Part shown: positions 1 to 10,737 of the stretch, piece by piece
Layout of the letters: each line of letters begins with the position of its first letter
Numbering within the stretch: the stretch's first letter is position 1
Assembly (NCBI GenBank): GCA_023052935.1
Contig: JAJSOM010000022.1
Location: forward strand, 24,046-88,045
DNA length: 64,000 bases
Direction of reading: 5' to 3'
Source of the DNA: Piezodorus guildinii
Taxonomy: Eukaryota; Arthropoda; Insecta; Hemiptera; Pentatomidae
Notes under the pieces: generated by a model
Told to the model about the DNA's origin: nothing
The model's database searches: none
What the model saw: the letters and a program-made list of their open reading frames with translations, nothing else
Translations under genes and position numbers: made by a program

Positions 1-343
1 CAATTTTTTTCATTTTTCCCTTTTTTTTAATGTTTTTCTAGTTTATCGCGCTTTATTGATTCTAAAACTCTATACACACTTTTTTCTCTTTTTTATAATA
101 ATTCGCAGTTTTTTTGGTTTATAAATACTGATAATTTTTTTCTCTATCTTCAAAAATCACTATGTTATTAAATTAAATCACTTTTAAACGGCGGCCATTT
201 TAAAAAGTAACATGTTGATATCAGCGTCTAAGTGTTAGGATCATCGTTGCATTACCTGATATTTTTGTGGCAAAAAAAAAAAAAAAAAATGGTCCAGTAG
301 TTTCGAATAGATGCCGGGACAAACATATATTTTTTTTTATTCG
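1..343. other. AT-rich flank, no gene seen
   Basis: AT-rich sequence with T runs and an A run near 271-289. I see no coding region. It is the left flank of the RTE insertion at 357. The short open frame running through 267-356 is flank that happens to be in frame with the LINE, not part of it. Confidence 0.6.
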
Positions 344-356
344 TTATTCGGGTTCT

Positions 357-1361
357 GCTTATGATTCAATAGACCGTCAGAAGCTATATAACATCATGAT
401 TGAACAGGGAATACCTAGAAAGTTAGTAAACCTAGTAGAGATGTGTTTGTCGGAAACATTCCATAAAGTTAGAATCGGTCATAATTACTCCGAGAGATTT
501 GAGGTGCGATCGGGTTTGAAACAAGGTGACTGCCTTTCACCTGTGTTATTTAATATAGCTTTAGAATATGTCATAGAAAAGGTGATGTGTACCGAGAAAG
601 GCTTAAATATGGGTAACAAGATTCCGGTTTTGGGGTATGCCGATGATCTGGTACTGCTAGGTGAAGACACGGAAACCATACAACTAAATACAAGTGTGTT
701 AATAAAAACCGGTAAAGAAATAGCACTCGAATTAAATACCGATAAGACGAAATATTTGATTAGTAGCAAAAACGGAGTCGATCTTCGTGATATTGATGTA
801 TCAGGGCATACTTTTGAACACGTAGAGAAATTCAAGTATTTAGGTTCAATTATAACTAGAGAAAATGAAATCCAGGAAGGAATAAGGTCCCGGTTAAAGG
901 TGGGAAATACGTGTTATTATTCAGTTACTAAGTTACTTAGTTCGCGGCTTCTATCTAAAAACTTAAAGGTTAGAATTTATAAAACTATTATTCTTCCAAC
1001 GGTTCTTTACGGATGTGAAACGTGGCCGCTTACTTTGAAGGATGAACAACGGCTTAAGGTTTTTGAAAATAAGGTATTGCGTAAAATATTTGGTCCGAAG
1101 AGAGATGAGGCCACTGGGGAGTTTAGAAGGTTGCATAACGCGGAATTGCGGAACTTGTATCCTGTGAATATAATTGAGTTGATTGCATCGCGGAGACTCA
1201 AATGGGCGAGTAAAGTTGTTGGGCTCGATGACGAGCGGATTCCGAGAAAGTTGGTATTTGCTGATCCGACTGGTAGGCGTCCGAAAGGTGGGCCGAAGCG
1301 TAGATGGGAGGATTGCGTTAAGGCTGATCTCGGGAGCTTGGACTTGAATGGTGAACATTAG
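357..1361 (+). pseudogene. RTE-1 reverse transcriptase C-terminal half, premature stop
   Basis: The frame encodes the C-terminal half of an RTE-type endonuclease-reverse transcriptase. Visible motifs are GLKQGDCLSPVLF, the catalytic GYADDLVLLG, the thumb-region KFKYLGSIITR, and the RTE C-terminal VLYGCETWPL and RRWEDCVKADL. Residues before AYDS come from the flank. The frame stops at NGEH; the sister copy at 16228-17250 continues with a Trp here, so TGG has become TAG at about 1360, about 18 codons early. No endonuclease domain is present, so the copy cannot move by itself. One nonsense change and an intact tail suggest a fairly young copy. Confidence 0.85.
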
Positions 1362-1398
1362 ACGAGTCTGTGTAGGCGGAATTTGGTGATATCGGCAT

Positions 1399-1414
1399 CG
1401 AACCTTCGGGTTCG
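1399..1414 (+). promoter_or_regulatory. RTE-1 3'-terminal UUCG hairpin
   Basis: CGAACCTTCGGGTTCG folds into a 6-bp stem closed by a cUUCGg tetraloop just before the (TTA)n tail. The same hairpin is at 17231-17246 and, with one mismatch, in the 2.4-kb copy. I infer a 3' recognition signal for the element's own reverse transcriptase. Confidence 0.5.
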
Positions 1415-1448
1415 CTAACCTTTTTATTATTATTATTATTCGGGTTCT

Positions 1449-2194
1449 ACGCATTTTGAAATGTTAGTATTCAAATTTCGAAGGGGTGTATTTTTAATTA
1501 ATTTTTTTTTATTGATTATAAAGGTTTATTATTGAAATGTGATAATAAATAATGGAAACTTAGTTATGTGAAATTTGGAACAATTTAACGGAGTGAGCCA
1601 GTAACTAATTATTCCAATATAAGATTATTATTATTATATTATTATCATATATAAGAATATTACAAAGATACAACAATAAAATCACAAACAGATAGCTTAA
1701 AAACGAAGAACAAAAAAATATATTTACTCTAATCCGCACTTTAGGTGCTATGGTTTATCCAATTAGAAAAGGTTAGATAAAATGGGTTGATGTGAATCGA
1801 GACAGGTGTTTTTACTTCGATTCATTCTCGTACGAAAAATATAAAAGCTGTCAGCTTTATGAAAAACCCTTAGAACCCGAAATAGCCCAACCTAAGGTCA
1901 ATCAAGCGTAGGTTGTTTACTGACAGGTTCAATTTTATCGGAGCTTCTATTAAAAAACCTGCGGCTACCTATATTTAGTATTTATGAACTTTTCTAAAAA
2001 TAGTCTCTTGAGGTAGATACCAATTACGTGTAATGGAACATTAATAATAATATGCACTAACGAGCTTGGTGGGTCAATGTATTCATCTAAAATATACCAG
2101 TACTTGGGTGAAACATTATGATGAATTAAATTATAAGTATTAGTTAAGCTTTTAATCAGGATATATTTTTTTTACTCGTAAAAAAAACAATTTT
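1449..2194. other. Intergenic, nothing recognised
   Basis: AT-rich sequence with ATT repeats near 1625-1650. No coding potential, RNA gene or known repeat recognised. Confidence 0.5.
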
Positions 2195-2300
2195 TTGTTG
2201 CGAAATATTACAATCTGTCCTAATTTAGACATTAATTATAGTGGTGAAAGATAATATTCATACTACATCCATACGATATTTACATAGCAATACAATTATA
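2195..2300 (-). repeat. Jockey-type LINE 3'UTR fragment
   Basis: The stretch reading attacaatctgtcc and tacaata-type runs aligns by eye with 60055-60180, the 3'UTR of the Jockey element at the right end of the window. Only the 3'-terminal untranslated part is present, as in a severely 5'-truncated insertion. Confidence 0.55.
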
Positions 2301-2305
2301 ATAAA

Positions 2306-2310
<5 letters not shown>

Positions 2311-2374
<64 letters not shown>
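2311..2374. repeat. (TA)n microsatellite
   Basis: Uninterrupted TA dinucleotide repeat of about 64 bp between the Jockey 3'UTR fragment and the RTE-1 tail. Confidence 0.95.
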
Positions 2375-2378
<4 letters not shown>

Positions 2379-2384
2379 AATAAT

Positions 2385-2618
2385 AATAAGCTTACCGAAC
2401 TCGAAGGTTCGATGCCGCTACCACCAAACTTCGCCTGCACAGACTACTCCAATGTTCGCCGGTCAAGCCCAAGCCTCCCAAGATCAGCCTTAATGCAATC
2501 TTCTCATCGACGCTTCGGCGTAGCTTTCGGACGCCTACCAGTCGGTTCAGCGAATACCAACTTTCTAGGAATCCATTACTCACCGAGCCCAACAACTTTA
2601 CGGCCCAATCGAGTCTTC
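2385..2618 (-). mobile_element. RTE-1 LINE 3'-end fragment inside or next to a mariner
   Basis: Read on the minus strand this encodes the last ~76 residues of the RTE-1 protein (GLGLTGEHWSSLCRRSLVV then the ASNLRVR end) and the 3' hairpin, with a (TTA)n tail at 2380-2391. Its truncated 5' end joins mariner transposase sequence at about 2618 with a GC overlap. The left half of that mariner is missing from the other side, so either the insertion came with a deletion or the left half was lost later. Confidence 0.75.
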
Positions 2619-3058
2619 GCATCTACCGTTTCCAGACATTAAAAGTGTATTGGGAAAGTAAAAAGCTCGATACATGGGTACCTCATGATCTCACTGAGCG
2701 GCAGCAAGAACCCATGTTTCAAAACATACCGTGCAAAAGTTGAAAGAACTGGGCTACGAAGTTCTTCCGCACCCACCATATTCTCCCGACTTGTCTCCAA
2801 CAGATTACCACCTGTTCAGGAATTTAGACAACTTCGTCAAAGGAAAACTTTTTGAAAATGATGATTAAGTAAAAAGTGCGTTTTCAGATTTTGTTTCACT
2901 TCAAAGCTCAGAGTTTTTTAGTTCGGGGATAAAAAAGTTGGTGTCACGTTGCGAAAAATGAAGGTAAATACTTCGAATAAAATTATCTTGTTTTTATATC
3001 ATATTTTGAATAAAAATCCTTTACCTTGAAAAGGGACATTTCATGTGACACAACCCAA
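2619..3058 (+). mobile_element. mariner 3' half, non-autonomous, with right terminal inverted repeat
   Basis: The sequence from catctaccgtttccagaca through the right terminal repeat (ending gacacaacccaa, then TA) matches the mariner at 20340-21215. It encodes pieces of a mariner transposase, including PHPPYSPDLSPTDYHLF, which contains the third catalytic Asp. It carries the same internal deletion as the 20.3-kb copy (junction near 2700-2715), which removes the first two catalytic Asp residues. The copy is a relic of a deleted, amplified subfamily. Confidence 0.75.
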
Positions 3059-3060
3059 TA

Positions 3061-3120
3061 ATAATAAAATAAAGTAAAATTAATAATAAAATAAATAAAT
3101 AATAATAACAAAGTAAAACG
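3061..3120. repeat. (AAT)n-rich simple sequence
   Basis: Short run of AAT and AAAT units immediately right of the mariner end. Confidence 0.7.
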
Positions 3121-3229
3121 AAGTATTTGATGATACATCGTATTTCCTCTGATTGTGGTTTGATGAATCATTAGCTGTGAGTGGGGAAAAAAACTCATTC
3201 AAGAGAAGCTGTTTACAATGCAGGGTCAC

Positions 3230-3592
3230 AGCCACAGAGTGTATTATGTTTCATTGAAGAGGAACTTAGAAAGTAGTTTGTGTCATCTGTTTCTAAGTAT
3301 TTTGATTGTGTCATTTCTCAAGGTAGTGAATTTAAATATATGTCATTTGATCTCATGAGTAATTATTATTAACTTTTTGCATTATTGTATATAATTATCA
3401 TTGTTTGTATGATGTGTGTATATATATATATATATGAATTTATTTATTTTCTATTTGATGTAATGTGACTTTTATCTTTATTTTCTGTACATATTGTATG
3501 AATGTGTTCTCATATCACAATTACCATTGTTCATTTTGAAACAAATTGTAATATATCTTAATAAATAAATATTCATGATTAAAAAAAAAATT
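3230..3592 (+). repeat. LINE 3'UTR with poly-A
   Basis: The segment ends in aaacaaattgtaatatatc, an AATAAA-like signal and an A run (3583-3592). It aligns by eye with the minus strand of 41485-41740 (shared tctcatatcac, tgttcatttt and gaaacaaatt words), so it is a repeat family rather than unique DNA. No intact coding part remains on the left. The Jockey or related clade is inferred from the 3' end. Confidence 0.5.
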
Positions 3593-3629
3593 AGCATTAT
3601 AACTTAATAAAAATTATTTGTATCTTTAT

Positions 3630-3893
3630 TAAACGCCACTTGAGGCTACTGTTGCGAATTAGACGATGCTAATGTAGGAGTCCTAAATTTCGGATATCCA
3701 GGTTTAATCAGCATAGGGATCTTCAACGAGTCCCTAACATCACCCAGGTCCAGGACCACCATTTTACGTCCACTCCGAAATATTACAAACGATTTTTTTA
3801 CTCCCTTTAAAAAATTCTGATAAAAGATATCTGCTGGGTTTGAACTGAGCCCATAGGCATAAAATCCTGTTATACATCTGGGTAATTGCCAAT
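3630..3893 (-). mobile_element. tRNA-derived SINE (family S1), diverged
   Basis: Minus-strand copy of the SINE best seen at 25172-25442 and 58188-58455. The left end (acgccacttgaggctactg) matches the SINE 3' end. The right end carries the degenerate pol III B box gggtttgaactg (in complement). The copy has many substitutions and is old. Confidence 0.75.
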
Positions 3894-4612
3894 ATTATTA
3901 TTTTATTTTATTTTTTCATTTAGTAGAAGATTGCAGGAGTAATTTGTTTTTTAGAAAAACATTTTCGACGAACTGATCTGTAAGTAAAAAAAAAATCTTA
4001 GTTTCTTTACTACAAGTTTATTAGTATTTTACTAAACAACACTGCATTATTCGAGCGTTAATTAGTTAATAAATTAAATAAGGTTGTCCCGAAAAGGTTA
4101 TAAATAAATTATTTTTAATGTCGCAAAGACATTGTTGTTACACTAGTTAGAGGAATGATAGTTATTAATTTTTCTAATGTACGTATTGTACACTCTAAAT
4201 ATAATCCAAATCCTCACAGGGTGTTACTAACAATTAATAGGCCAAAGGGAATATTTTGTTTTTAAATTCTAATACTGTAAACTGTAAGAAGTCTCATTTT
4301 TCATGTTAATTGATATTTATGCCTACTTTAACATATATTTGTATATTGATTAAATATTTTTCATTTGATTTATTACGAAGATAATTTCTAAAGAAAAAAT
4401 AGCTGGCAAGATAAACATAAATCGGGAAATATCATATAAATGTGGTTAGGATAAAAATATGGGAAAACGAATGGAACAGTTACTAAAAATAACAATTCTG
4501 AATAATTAATAGAAAATAAAGAATACAAAAACCTACCTTAACAAAATTTCTATGGAAGTTGATCAGTACCACCTCTAAATATTAAGCAACAATTTTATGT
4601 AAGGTGCAATAA
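3894..4612. other. Intergenic, nothing recognised
   Basis: AT-rich DNA without coding features or recognised repeats. Confidence 0.45.
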
Positions 4613-4835
4613 TTGAGAAGCAGTATCCTTATAAGTTTTTTCTTGAGGGACCCTGCAGAGAGAGATGCCACAATTTTTTTCTCGATGGACAGGATAACCC
4701 TGAGGAGTGTAACCGGATTTTATGCAGGATACTGTCAGCTTAATAAGCACTTGTATACTCTAGAGTTAGTAGGATCACCGATCTGCAAATTCTTCATGAG
4801 GAAAAATGAAACTGCGTGTGATATACAGTTGTAAA
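4613..4835 (+). pseudogene. LINE ORF2 C-terminal remnant (post-RNase H region)
   Basis: The open stretch encodes MDRITLRSVTGFYAGYCQLN followed by HLYTLELVGSPICKF. This resembles the segment after the RNase H domain in I- and R1/Jockey-group LINEs (pattern: threonine-glycine-H/Y-C-leucine-asparagine, then SPIC and a Cys/His cluster). The Cys/His cluster is degraded (ICKFFMRKN) and the frame ends soon after. No RT or endonuclease precedes it, so it is a decayed fragment. Family assignment is by pattern only. Confidence 0.55.
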
Positions 4836-4847
4836 GGAAAAGCTTCT

Positions 4848-5222
4848 TTTTTTTTTTGAATTATTTTATTGAAATTTACAACTGTACACAGTACAATAAG
4901 TAAATGAGCTATTTACAGATAATTGGTTTAAAAATGTTTTGAGAAGAATATACCCAGTGGTAGCACTTCAATGTTTATTTTATCAGCTGGTCTCGAGGTC
5001 ATCGTATTTTCAGACTCCTCGGAGGATTATCGGGAATGGAAGTCGATGAGAGGATACGGACAAGCGGGTTTGTATGGGCGGGTAATTTGGAATGAAAGGA
5101 GGTGTATTTTTTTGGGGCGATTTTCAGCAACCAGTGGGATATTCAGGTTTATATGGATGAGTTTATTGGTAACAAAGTAAGGAGCGTCGACGATTTGTCG
5201 AAAGCCACATTAGCATAGCATA
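4848..5222 (-). pseudogene. Jockey-type LINE 3' end remnant
   Basis: On the minus strand the segment around 5200-5110 reads approximately APYFVTNKLIHINLNIPLVA, matching the C-terminal Jockey RT signature seen in the intact element here as NAPYYVSNYTLHHDLNVPFI. After several frame breaks come a short 3'UTR with a CAATAAAA-type signal and a poly-A tail (T run 4848-4857 on the plus strand). Only the last ~100 codons and the 3'UTR remain. A related remnant is at 27215-27445. Confidence 0.65.
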
Positions 5223-5484
5223 AAATTACCTTAATTGAATATAAAAAAAACTAAAATTTTAAACAAATACAAGAAGGTATATATTTAAATTCTGTTCCTT
5301 AAGATCATTATTTTCGAATTGTTAAAAAATGACCAATTTTAAGGTTTGGATTCTCCAGTAGCAAGTTTACCTGTCAATAAACAAGCAATTATATCATTTA
5401 GTAAGTTAAATTTTGTCTGTGTGAGGTGTGAGATTTTTATTAAAAGCCAAAGATTCTCAAATATTTTACATTGTGGTAATATAA
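5223..5484. other. Intergenic, possibly hAT-derived interior
   Basis: AT-rich sequence leading into a hAT-like terminus at 5553. No transposase coding is visible. It may be the interior of a short non-autonomous hAT, but I cannot find the left end. Confidence 0.3.
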
Positions 5485-5489
5485 AAATA

Positions 5490-5553
5490 TTTTTCAATGA
5501 CATTTTGCGGACCTCTAGGAGTCCGCGGACCGCCAGTTGGGAACCACTAGCCT
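5490..5553. mobile_element. hAT-like terminal inverted repeat
   Basis: The sequence tagtggttcccaactggcgg (complement, ending at 5553) continues into gtccgcggactcc. This is the form of many hAT terminal repeats (YAGNGGTTCCCAA followed by a GGTCCGCGGACC palindrome). The palindrome gtccgcggac lies at about 5520-5529. The opposite terminus and the 8-bp duplication were not located. Confidence 0.5.
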
Positions 5554-5555
5554 AG

Positions 5556-5760
5556 AGCCATGCTCAGCCGCCAGGTTTCCCTCTTCCTCTCTCCCTCTAA
5601 TTTTTAGGGCCCACTTAATAATGGGTGGGTGTGCATCAGGAAGGTTCGCTCTACGATTGAAATAAGAGAATAAATGATTCTGCCACAGCCGAGGTTCGAA
5701 CCCAAATCAGACCAGTAGAGTAGTTCTCAATCTACTGTAGCACACTATTTCCTAACTCTT
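5556..5760 (-). mobile_element. Possible second SINE family (B-box-like)
   Basis: On the minus strand gggttcgaacctcgg at about 5690-5704 is a near-perfect pol III B box (GGTTCGAANCC) about 35 bp after a weak A-box-like stretch (ctacagtagattgaga). The body differs from SINE S1. It begins immediately beside the hAT terminus. The sequence is richer in GC than its surroundings. A tRNA-derived SINE is the simplest reading; a tRNA pseudogene is possible. Confidence 0.35.
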
Positions 5761-7059
5761 ATCAAAACATTTGAAAATACCACTATTAATGAACATTTAA
5801 CGTGGAATACCCAAAACCACCACTGATCAACCTAACTCTTACCCGTACTACTCAACTATCAATAAACAATTTAGTTTGATGTGCTAGTTTGCAGCGTTTT
5901 TATTGTTAAGATTTCTCTAAATATAATGTATTGAAAACAACAAATGATGAAGATTATACTTTTTATGAGTACAAGATATCATGACAGCAGCCATCTGGCT
6001 GATATGCCCTCTCTCCAGCCCCACTGCTAGATGTCAACACAGAGGGCTTTGATTCGGTCGCCAGCTTAATTTAATTATGAAAACCTCTCTCGCTAATTGT
6101 CCTCAATTTTTCAAAAAGTCCATTTCCCTTTCAGTAACAAAGTGCCCATCCCCCGCTCCTTATCTAGTTGCTTTTTCTTGAAATAATTCGCAACTGCTCT
6201 TAACTCTGATTAATTTGCTAAATCGATAGAAATGTTTTAAATTAATTACGCTGTCACTTGCGGTATACAAATTGCTTTAGTTTTGTAATAGTATTGTTTT
6301 AGTGGATAGTTTCCAAATGGGATCTGGAAAGTCGACGTCCTGTAGTTAACAAACCAGTTTGTAAATATGAACTTACTTTAACAACTTTTTCACTTTGAAG
6401 TTTACATGAATCAATTATTCTGGACCACCTCGTAACCATTACAAATGATATTTTACAACATTATTGTAATCTTATAAAATTGAGTTAATGTGGTAATTCA
6501 GCGCCTTAGAAAATTGACTCCTATTAGATTCTTTTTTATGTATTATTTTAGAAATTCACTGGTTATGTTTACAGTTTATAATTTTAATAAATATTGAAAA
6601 TTGTACCTAAAAAGTACAAGACGACATGTCCGTAAACGGACCATATGATACATTTGTACTAGTTCTTAATTTATTTATTTTTCCTAGTTGGGACATTTTT
6701 TTTTTTATTGATTTTTATTTCATTTATTAAGGAGAAATTATATCATATGGTTATATTGTAATGTGGAGAAATTATATTGTTATGTGGTTAATGTTGTAGT
6801 TAAATTAAGAGACTGGTCTAATGTTGGGACAGCATTATTTATGGTGTGTATATATTTTATATACTGCAATAAAGTTTCAACAAAATCTACAAACACAGAT
6901 TTTTATAGACCGTTATTAATTTTTTTTAAATATATATATTTTCTACAATTGACATAACTCTCACACTGATTAGGACGTCGTCAAGAATGACCATGAAAAC
7001 GCGTGATTGTTTATTTTCATTTTAATTGTTTTTTCGTTTTTTTATGTACTTAGAATATT
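5761..7059. other. Intergenic, nothing recognised
   Basis: AT-rich sequence. Short open frames such as 6763-6957 are low-complexity and lack any recognisable domain. Confidence 0.45.
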
Positions 7060-7617
7060 AAAATCGGCAGCCCAAAAAAACTTTATCATGGTTAATCAAA
7101 TACTCTCAACATGCATATTTAGCCGTTATTAAACAATTCTAATAAGATGATATTCATATTTTTTTTTAATCTACAATGTTAAAGGTACTTAAGAGGTAGA
7201 AATTATCGCCTTTTAAGCCCTTTCTGTCAATCAGAATGAAACCTACATCATATTGTAGCACATTAAATTTTACATCCATATAGCGAGTTTTATCAAAATC
7301 GTTTGAACCGTTTTTAAGAAAATAACAAAAAATGCTAAATGCCGGATATAAAGTAGCTCTTCCGGTCAGCCGATTTTTGTGAAAAAGTTGCTGTAATATA
7401 TCGGGCGTCTAGTTTTCTTAAATATGAAATTTCAGTTTTGTTCATCTTTTTTTTTCGCGCTAGACTTACCACACACACGCGCACATACACACTCACACAC
7501 ACACACCTTTCTGCGGGACTTGGTCATTTGGACTCAGAGGACCCTAAAACGTGTATTTCCGTTGAAAAGTAGAATTCGAAAATTTTCACGATCACAATAC
7601 TTTCCCTTACTATATTG
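7060..7617 (+). mobile_element. Helentron-like element (family H1), partial
   Basis: This aligns along its length with the H1 copies at 12323-13204 and 42040-42929: tatagcgagtttta, atgaaatttcagtt, a CA/CG-rich microsatellite (7471-7506), tttggactcagaggaccct and tttccgttgaaaa. The 3' palindrome is cut short (ccttactatattgtc) and the 5' inverted repeat is missing. It shares the conserved short frame ending KFSRSQYFPLLY with other copies. Confidence 0.65.
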
Positions 7618-7808
7618 TCAAAAAACAACCTGTATTGGATAATCTGAATATAACTGTAATATTCTTAGACGACAGCGTCAAACCTCATGTTTTACAATTG
7701 ACGAAGAAGAAACTACGATGTGATAAGAAGACCTTCCACACTAACCTGATTTGCCAAAATAGTAATAATCTTACAGATTCCCATCTTTTTAGAAAATTCT
7801 ACTTCCTC

Positions 7809-7814
<6 letters not shown>

Positions 7815-7843
<29 letters not shown>
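7815..7843. repeat. A(29) homopolymer
   Basis: Pure A run. The poly-lysine frame across it is not a gene. Confidence 0.95.
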
Positions 7844-7847
<4 letters not shown>

Positions 7848-7943
7848 ATGAAATACTTATTTTCTACATTTATTATATCTTTGCGTAAATTTTCCAATTC
7901 TGAGGTTGAATATGTAACCTTTTATACCTATTAATTTTTACAA

Positions 7944-8424
7944 TTACTCAACAGAAAAATGTTGTCCGGTTCCGATTTCGCATGCACTTGATGTCTAACC
8001 TCAGGTTTCGAACGAACCGCGCACCGCGCAGTTTCGTAATGATTAACAAGCGGTCTGAAAATAGGCTTGTTGAAAGAGTGACCCCTTCCGTGAAGGATTA
8101 GGAGCATTTGTCGATGGGAGCCGGGAGCGGCTGACGTAGCACCATCCCGAAGCTCGCCTTCGTTAACAAAAACACAACGAGTTAGCAGATTAACACTGAC
8201 AGCCACTTCGTCACGACCGATCGCGCCGATGCGGGCCTATGAGATATGGCCCGGTGGAAAGCACTATCGATATCTCTTCTGCTCCGATTCCCGCTTTTTG
8301 GAACGACTGCCCTAGAGATGTATATTGGCCTGGAGGGGGACAACAATCGTTTGGATATTGCTTTAAATCCATATCCAGGGCACCAAGGATTACTGACCAT
8401 CGGAATTAATTGCATTTAATATTA
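7944..8424. other. Unidentified GC-richer block
   Basis: About 480 bp with markedly higher GC than either side, including gcgcaccgcgcagttt and gggagccgggagcgg. Open stretches exist on the minus strand (7931-8206 and 8182-8415) but overlap each other in different frames and match no family I know. It may be a decayed repeat or a relic exon. Confidence 0.3.
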
Positions 8425-8497
8425 TCCATAAAATCTTATAGCTCTATTATTATTGTCCAGTCGAGGCAAATTGTAATATATCTGAATAAAAAGTTTG
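8425..8497 (+). repeat. LINE 3' end fragment
   Basis: The words gcaaattgtaatatatctg and aataaaaag match the 3' end of the LINE 3'UTR at 3540-3575. Only the terminal few tens of bases are recognisable. Confidence 0.4.
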
Positions 8498-8539
8498 GTG
8501 ATAACTATTGATATTATCTAGAGGCAATTAGCGACAACA

Positions 8540-9345
8540 CAAAACATTGATCACAGTTTATCCATTCTTATTGTTATGGAAATGCCTGATCGAACCGCAC
8601 CTTTCGGCAGATTCTTCCTCATCCTATCCCCTCCTCTTCCGTATGGAATTCCATTCCTTCATATATTCGTCATTCTGGTGCTCTTCCAACCTTCAAATCC
8701 CGCTTATTCGATCACTGCCTCTCTATTCAATTTTCAAATAATCCTAGATAGATTTGCGATTTTTTATAAAAATAGTAAACAAGTAACGTATAGATACGAT
8801 TTTTTAAATACAATATTTTACATTTTGTTGCTTTTGCACATTTAAGTTTATTATTTCATCAATATTGTAAAGCATTTTTAATTTAAAAACTTTTTATATA
8901 TGCACATGTTTGTGTTTTATATTTTGTCTAGTTTTTTATTAACTATTTGAATTATTATTATTATATTTTTAGTAATATTGCTTTATTGAGAAATAATACA
9001 ATCTGCCACTATATAGGGCAATAAGTATTAGAGATACAAGAAGTCATTCATTCAATATGTATAGAGTAAAACAAAAAAAAAATAAAATCAGTAAACTTAA
9101 AGTCAAAATTAATATTAGAGGCTACATTTTAATTTATGTTTGAACGTAGTCAAGATTATTATTATTTATCTATTTTATTTTATTTTTCTCTTGATTTAGG
9201 TTTATTCATTATTCTTTGTAATTTTTTTATTTACTGTACACTTGGAAGGAATGGCTTCTTATAGCACTAATTCTCATTTCCTAAGATTGTGGCATATTGT
9301 ATTATTTCTAAATAGAACAATAAAATACAATATATCTATAATAAC
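8540..9345 (+). pseudogene. CR1/L2-like LINE 3' end remnant with 3'UTR
   Basis: Around 8600-8720 one frame reads VWNSIPSYIRHSGALPTFKS, the C-terminal signature of CR1/L2-like LINE proteins; the copies at 13.4, 28.5 and 57 kb read LWNSLP..IR.A.SL..FKS. The 3'UTR appears to continue at 9170-9340, where sequence near cacttggaaggaatggct and ttcttatagc resembles 28920-28990. A Jockey-type 3'UTR piece on the opposite strand (8976-9090) seems to have landed inside it. The reading frame is too decayed to define ends. Confidence 0.45.
8976..9090 (-). repeat. Jockey-type 3'UTR fragment
   Basis: The stretch tttattgag followed by tacaatctgcc resembles the Jockey 3'UTR at 60040-60080 (tttattgag, tacaatctgtcc) on the minus strand. 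Divergence is substantial. Confidence 0.4.
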
Positions 9346-10227
9346 CTTTTAATTTATTATTATTGTTCGCTTTAGTATATTATTTCTATTATTATTTTTT
9401 TTTTTTTTAACTCTAAGACAGTAAAGTTCTTTATATATATTTTGTAAATAAAGAATTATTATTTTTATATATTGACATTTTTGAATAAATAACAATTTTT
9501 GTGAGAGGTTTTTTGAGAAATTGTAGACAAAATCAACTATTCGTGATATGAAATACGACCTTGTTTTTAGGTTTTCTGATAGCATTTGACCAAGTCTTCT
9601 GGAAGACTTTGTATTCTTCCTTACATATTCGTAATAACCCTCCGAGACGAATGAAAGAAGGTGACCTCAGGACCTAATTCCTTAAAGTAGTTAATTAAGA
9701 GCTATTAATAGGTAGTTCTTTTATGATACACTTTCACGACTTGGTATTGTTCCTACCAATAACCTTATTTTATTTGTTTAATACTGTTGTAAATTACAAT
9801 ACTAAAAAAAATTTTTTGAAGTTGTTTTGTTTAATAATTTATTTTTCTTTTTTTTTCAGGTATGTTGAAGCATAAATTGATTATTCATTTAACTAGGTAA
9901 GATATTAGAAATATAAAAATACTATTATTTTTAGGGTTTATTCTCTATTTCGTAATTAATCATTTAAGTTAAAAAAAAAAAAACTTTCTATATACAAATA
10001 TATGAGTATCAGTCCAAACATTGTGCTATTTAAATCAATACTTAATTAATATAGGAAGTATTTATGAACTTTTTATAAAATTGAAGAGACGATTGCAGAA
10101 AAATGAACCATGGCTTATGTTTGGAAAAGATTCTGTATAATCTTGTTCCATTACTAACTGTCAACATTTATTAGGTAAAATTGATTGAGAACTGTATGGA
10201 AACATCGATATAGGGACATGGCAGGTG
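9346..10227. other. Intergenic, nothing recognised
   Basis: AT-rich. No domain-bearing frame or repeat match. Confidence 0.45.
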
Positions 10228-10397
10228 TCCCCACGATTGTTTAATAAGAGTTAAAAATCCTTTGTTATACCGAACTTAAGCGGGGACGTAAAAAGGTGGC
10301 CCCTAGTCTGTGCGATGTCAGAAACTTGTTAAAAATCTCTATCCTGAAATGAAACCTGGATAGGAAAAATTTTAAACTCCCACTGTAGTTTACAGAT
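10228..10397 (+). mobile_element. tRNA-derived SINE S1, head missing
   Basis: Plus-strand body and tail of SINE S1: tcctttgttatac, ggggacgtaaaaaggtgg, ctgtgcgatgtcag, gttaaaaatctctatcctg and ctcccactgtag. The pol III promoter head is absent, so it is a truncated copy. Confidence 0.7.
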
Positions 10398-10437
10398 AAA
10401 AAAAGGTAGAAATAATTAGTCATGAGAACTTACAATC

Positions 10438-10560
10438 TTATGAATATATTATTTTTTGGAACCCTCTCCGTCGAGCAACCTCTCTTACCACTTTCAAATA
10501 CCTTCTGTTTCAGTATCTTCTCAATTCCCATAATAACACTGTCTGAAAATAACGGTTGTC
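10438..10560 (+). pseudogene. CR1-like LINE C-terminal fragment
   Basis: The plus strand encodes FWNPLRRATSLTTFKYLLFQ followed by YLLNS. This is the C-terminus seen in the CR1-like copy at 28470-28800 (RRATSHFTFKYLFFQYLLT). It is a short 5'-truncated fragment followed by A-rich sequence. Confidence 0.6.
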
Positions 10561-10578
10561 CTGTTAGATGATAGTAAA

Positions 10579-10725
<147 letters not shown>

Positions 10726-10737
10726 ATAATTTTGTTT

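Larger units (their letters stand above)
344..1448 (+). mobile_element. RTE-clade LINE (family RTE-1), 5'-truncated insertion with target-site duplication
   Basis: The 13-mer ttattcgggttct occurs at 344-356 and again at 1436-1448, bracketing the LINE sequence exactly, so it is read as the target-site duplication. The element (357-1435) starts inside the reverse transcriptase at the codons for AYDSIDRQ, as expected for truncated target-primed reverse transcription. It ends in a (TTA)n tail typical of RTE elements. It is the same family as 14606-17261 and 2385-2618. Confidence 0.85.

Noticed and set aside
485..835. Minus-strand frames opposite the RTE and RTE-2 genes (also 963-1454, 16828-17301, 46133-47575 and their duplicates)
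   Set aside because: They are antisense shadows of strongly supported LINE coding sequence.
2258..2440. 60-codon minus frame of Tyr-Ile repeats
   Set aside because: Translation of the (TA)n microsatellite. The same applies to 40095-40283.
7635..7934. 99-codon plus frame with poly-Lys
   Set aside because: Runs through the A(29) tract and has no domain.
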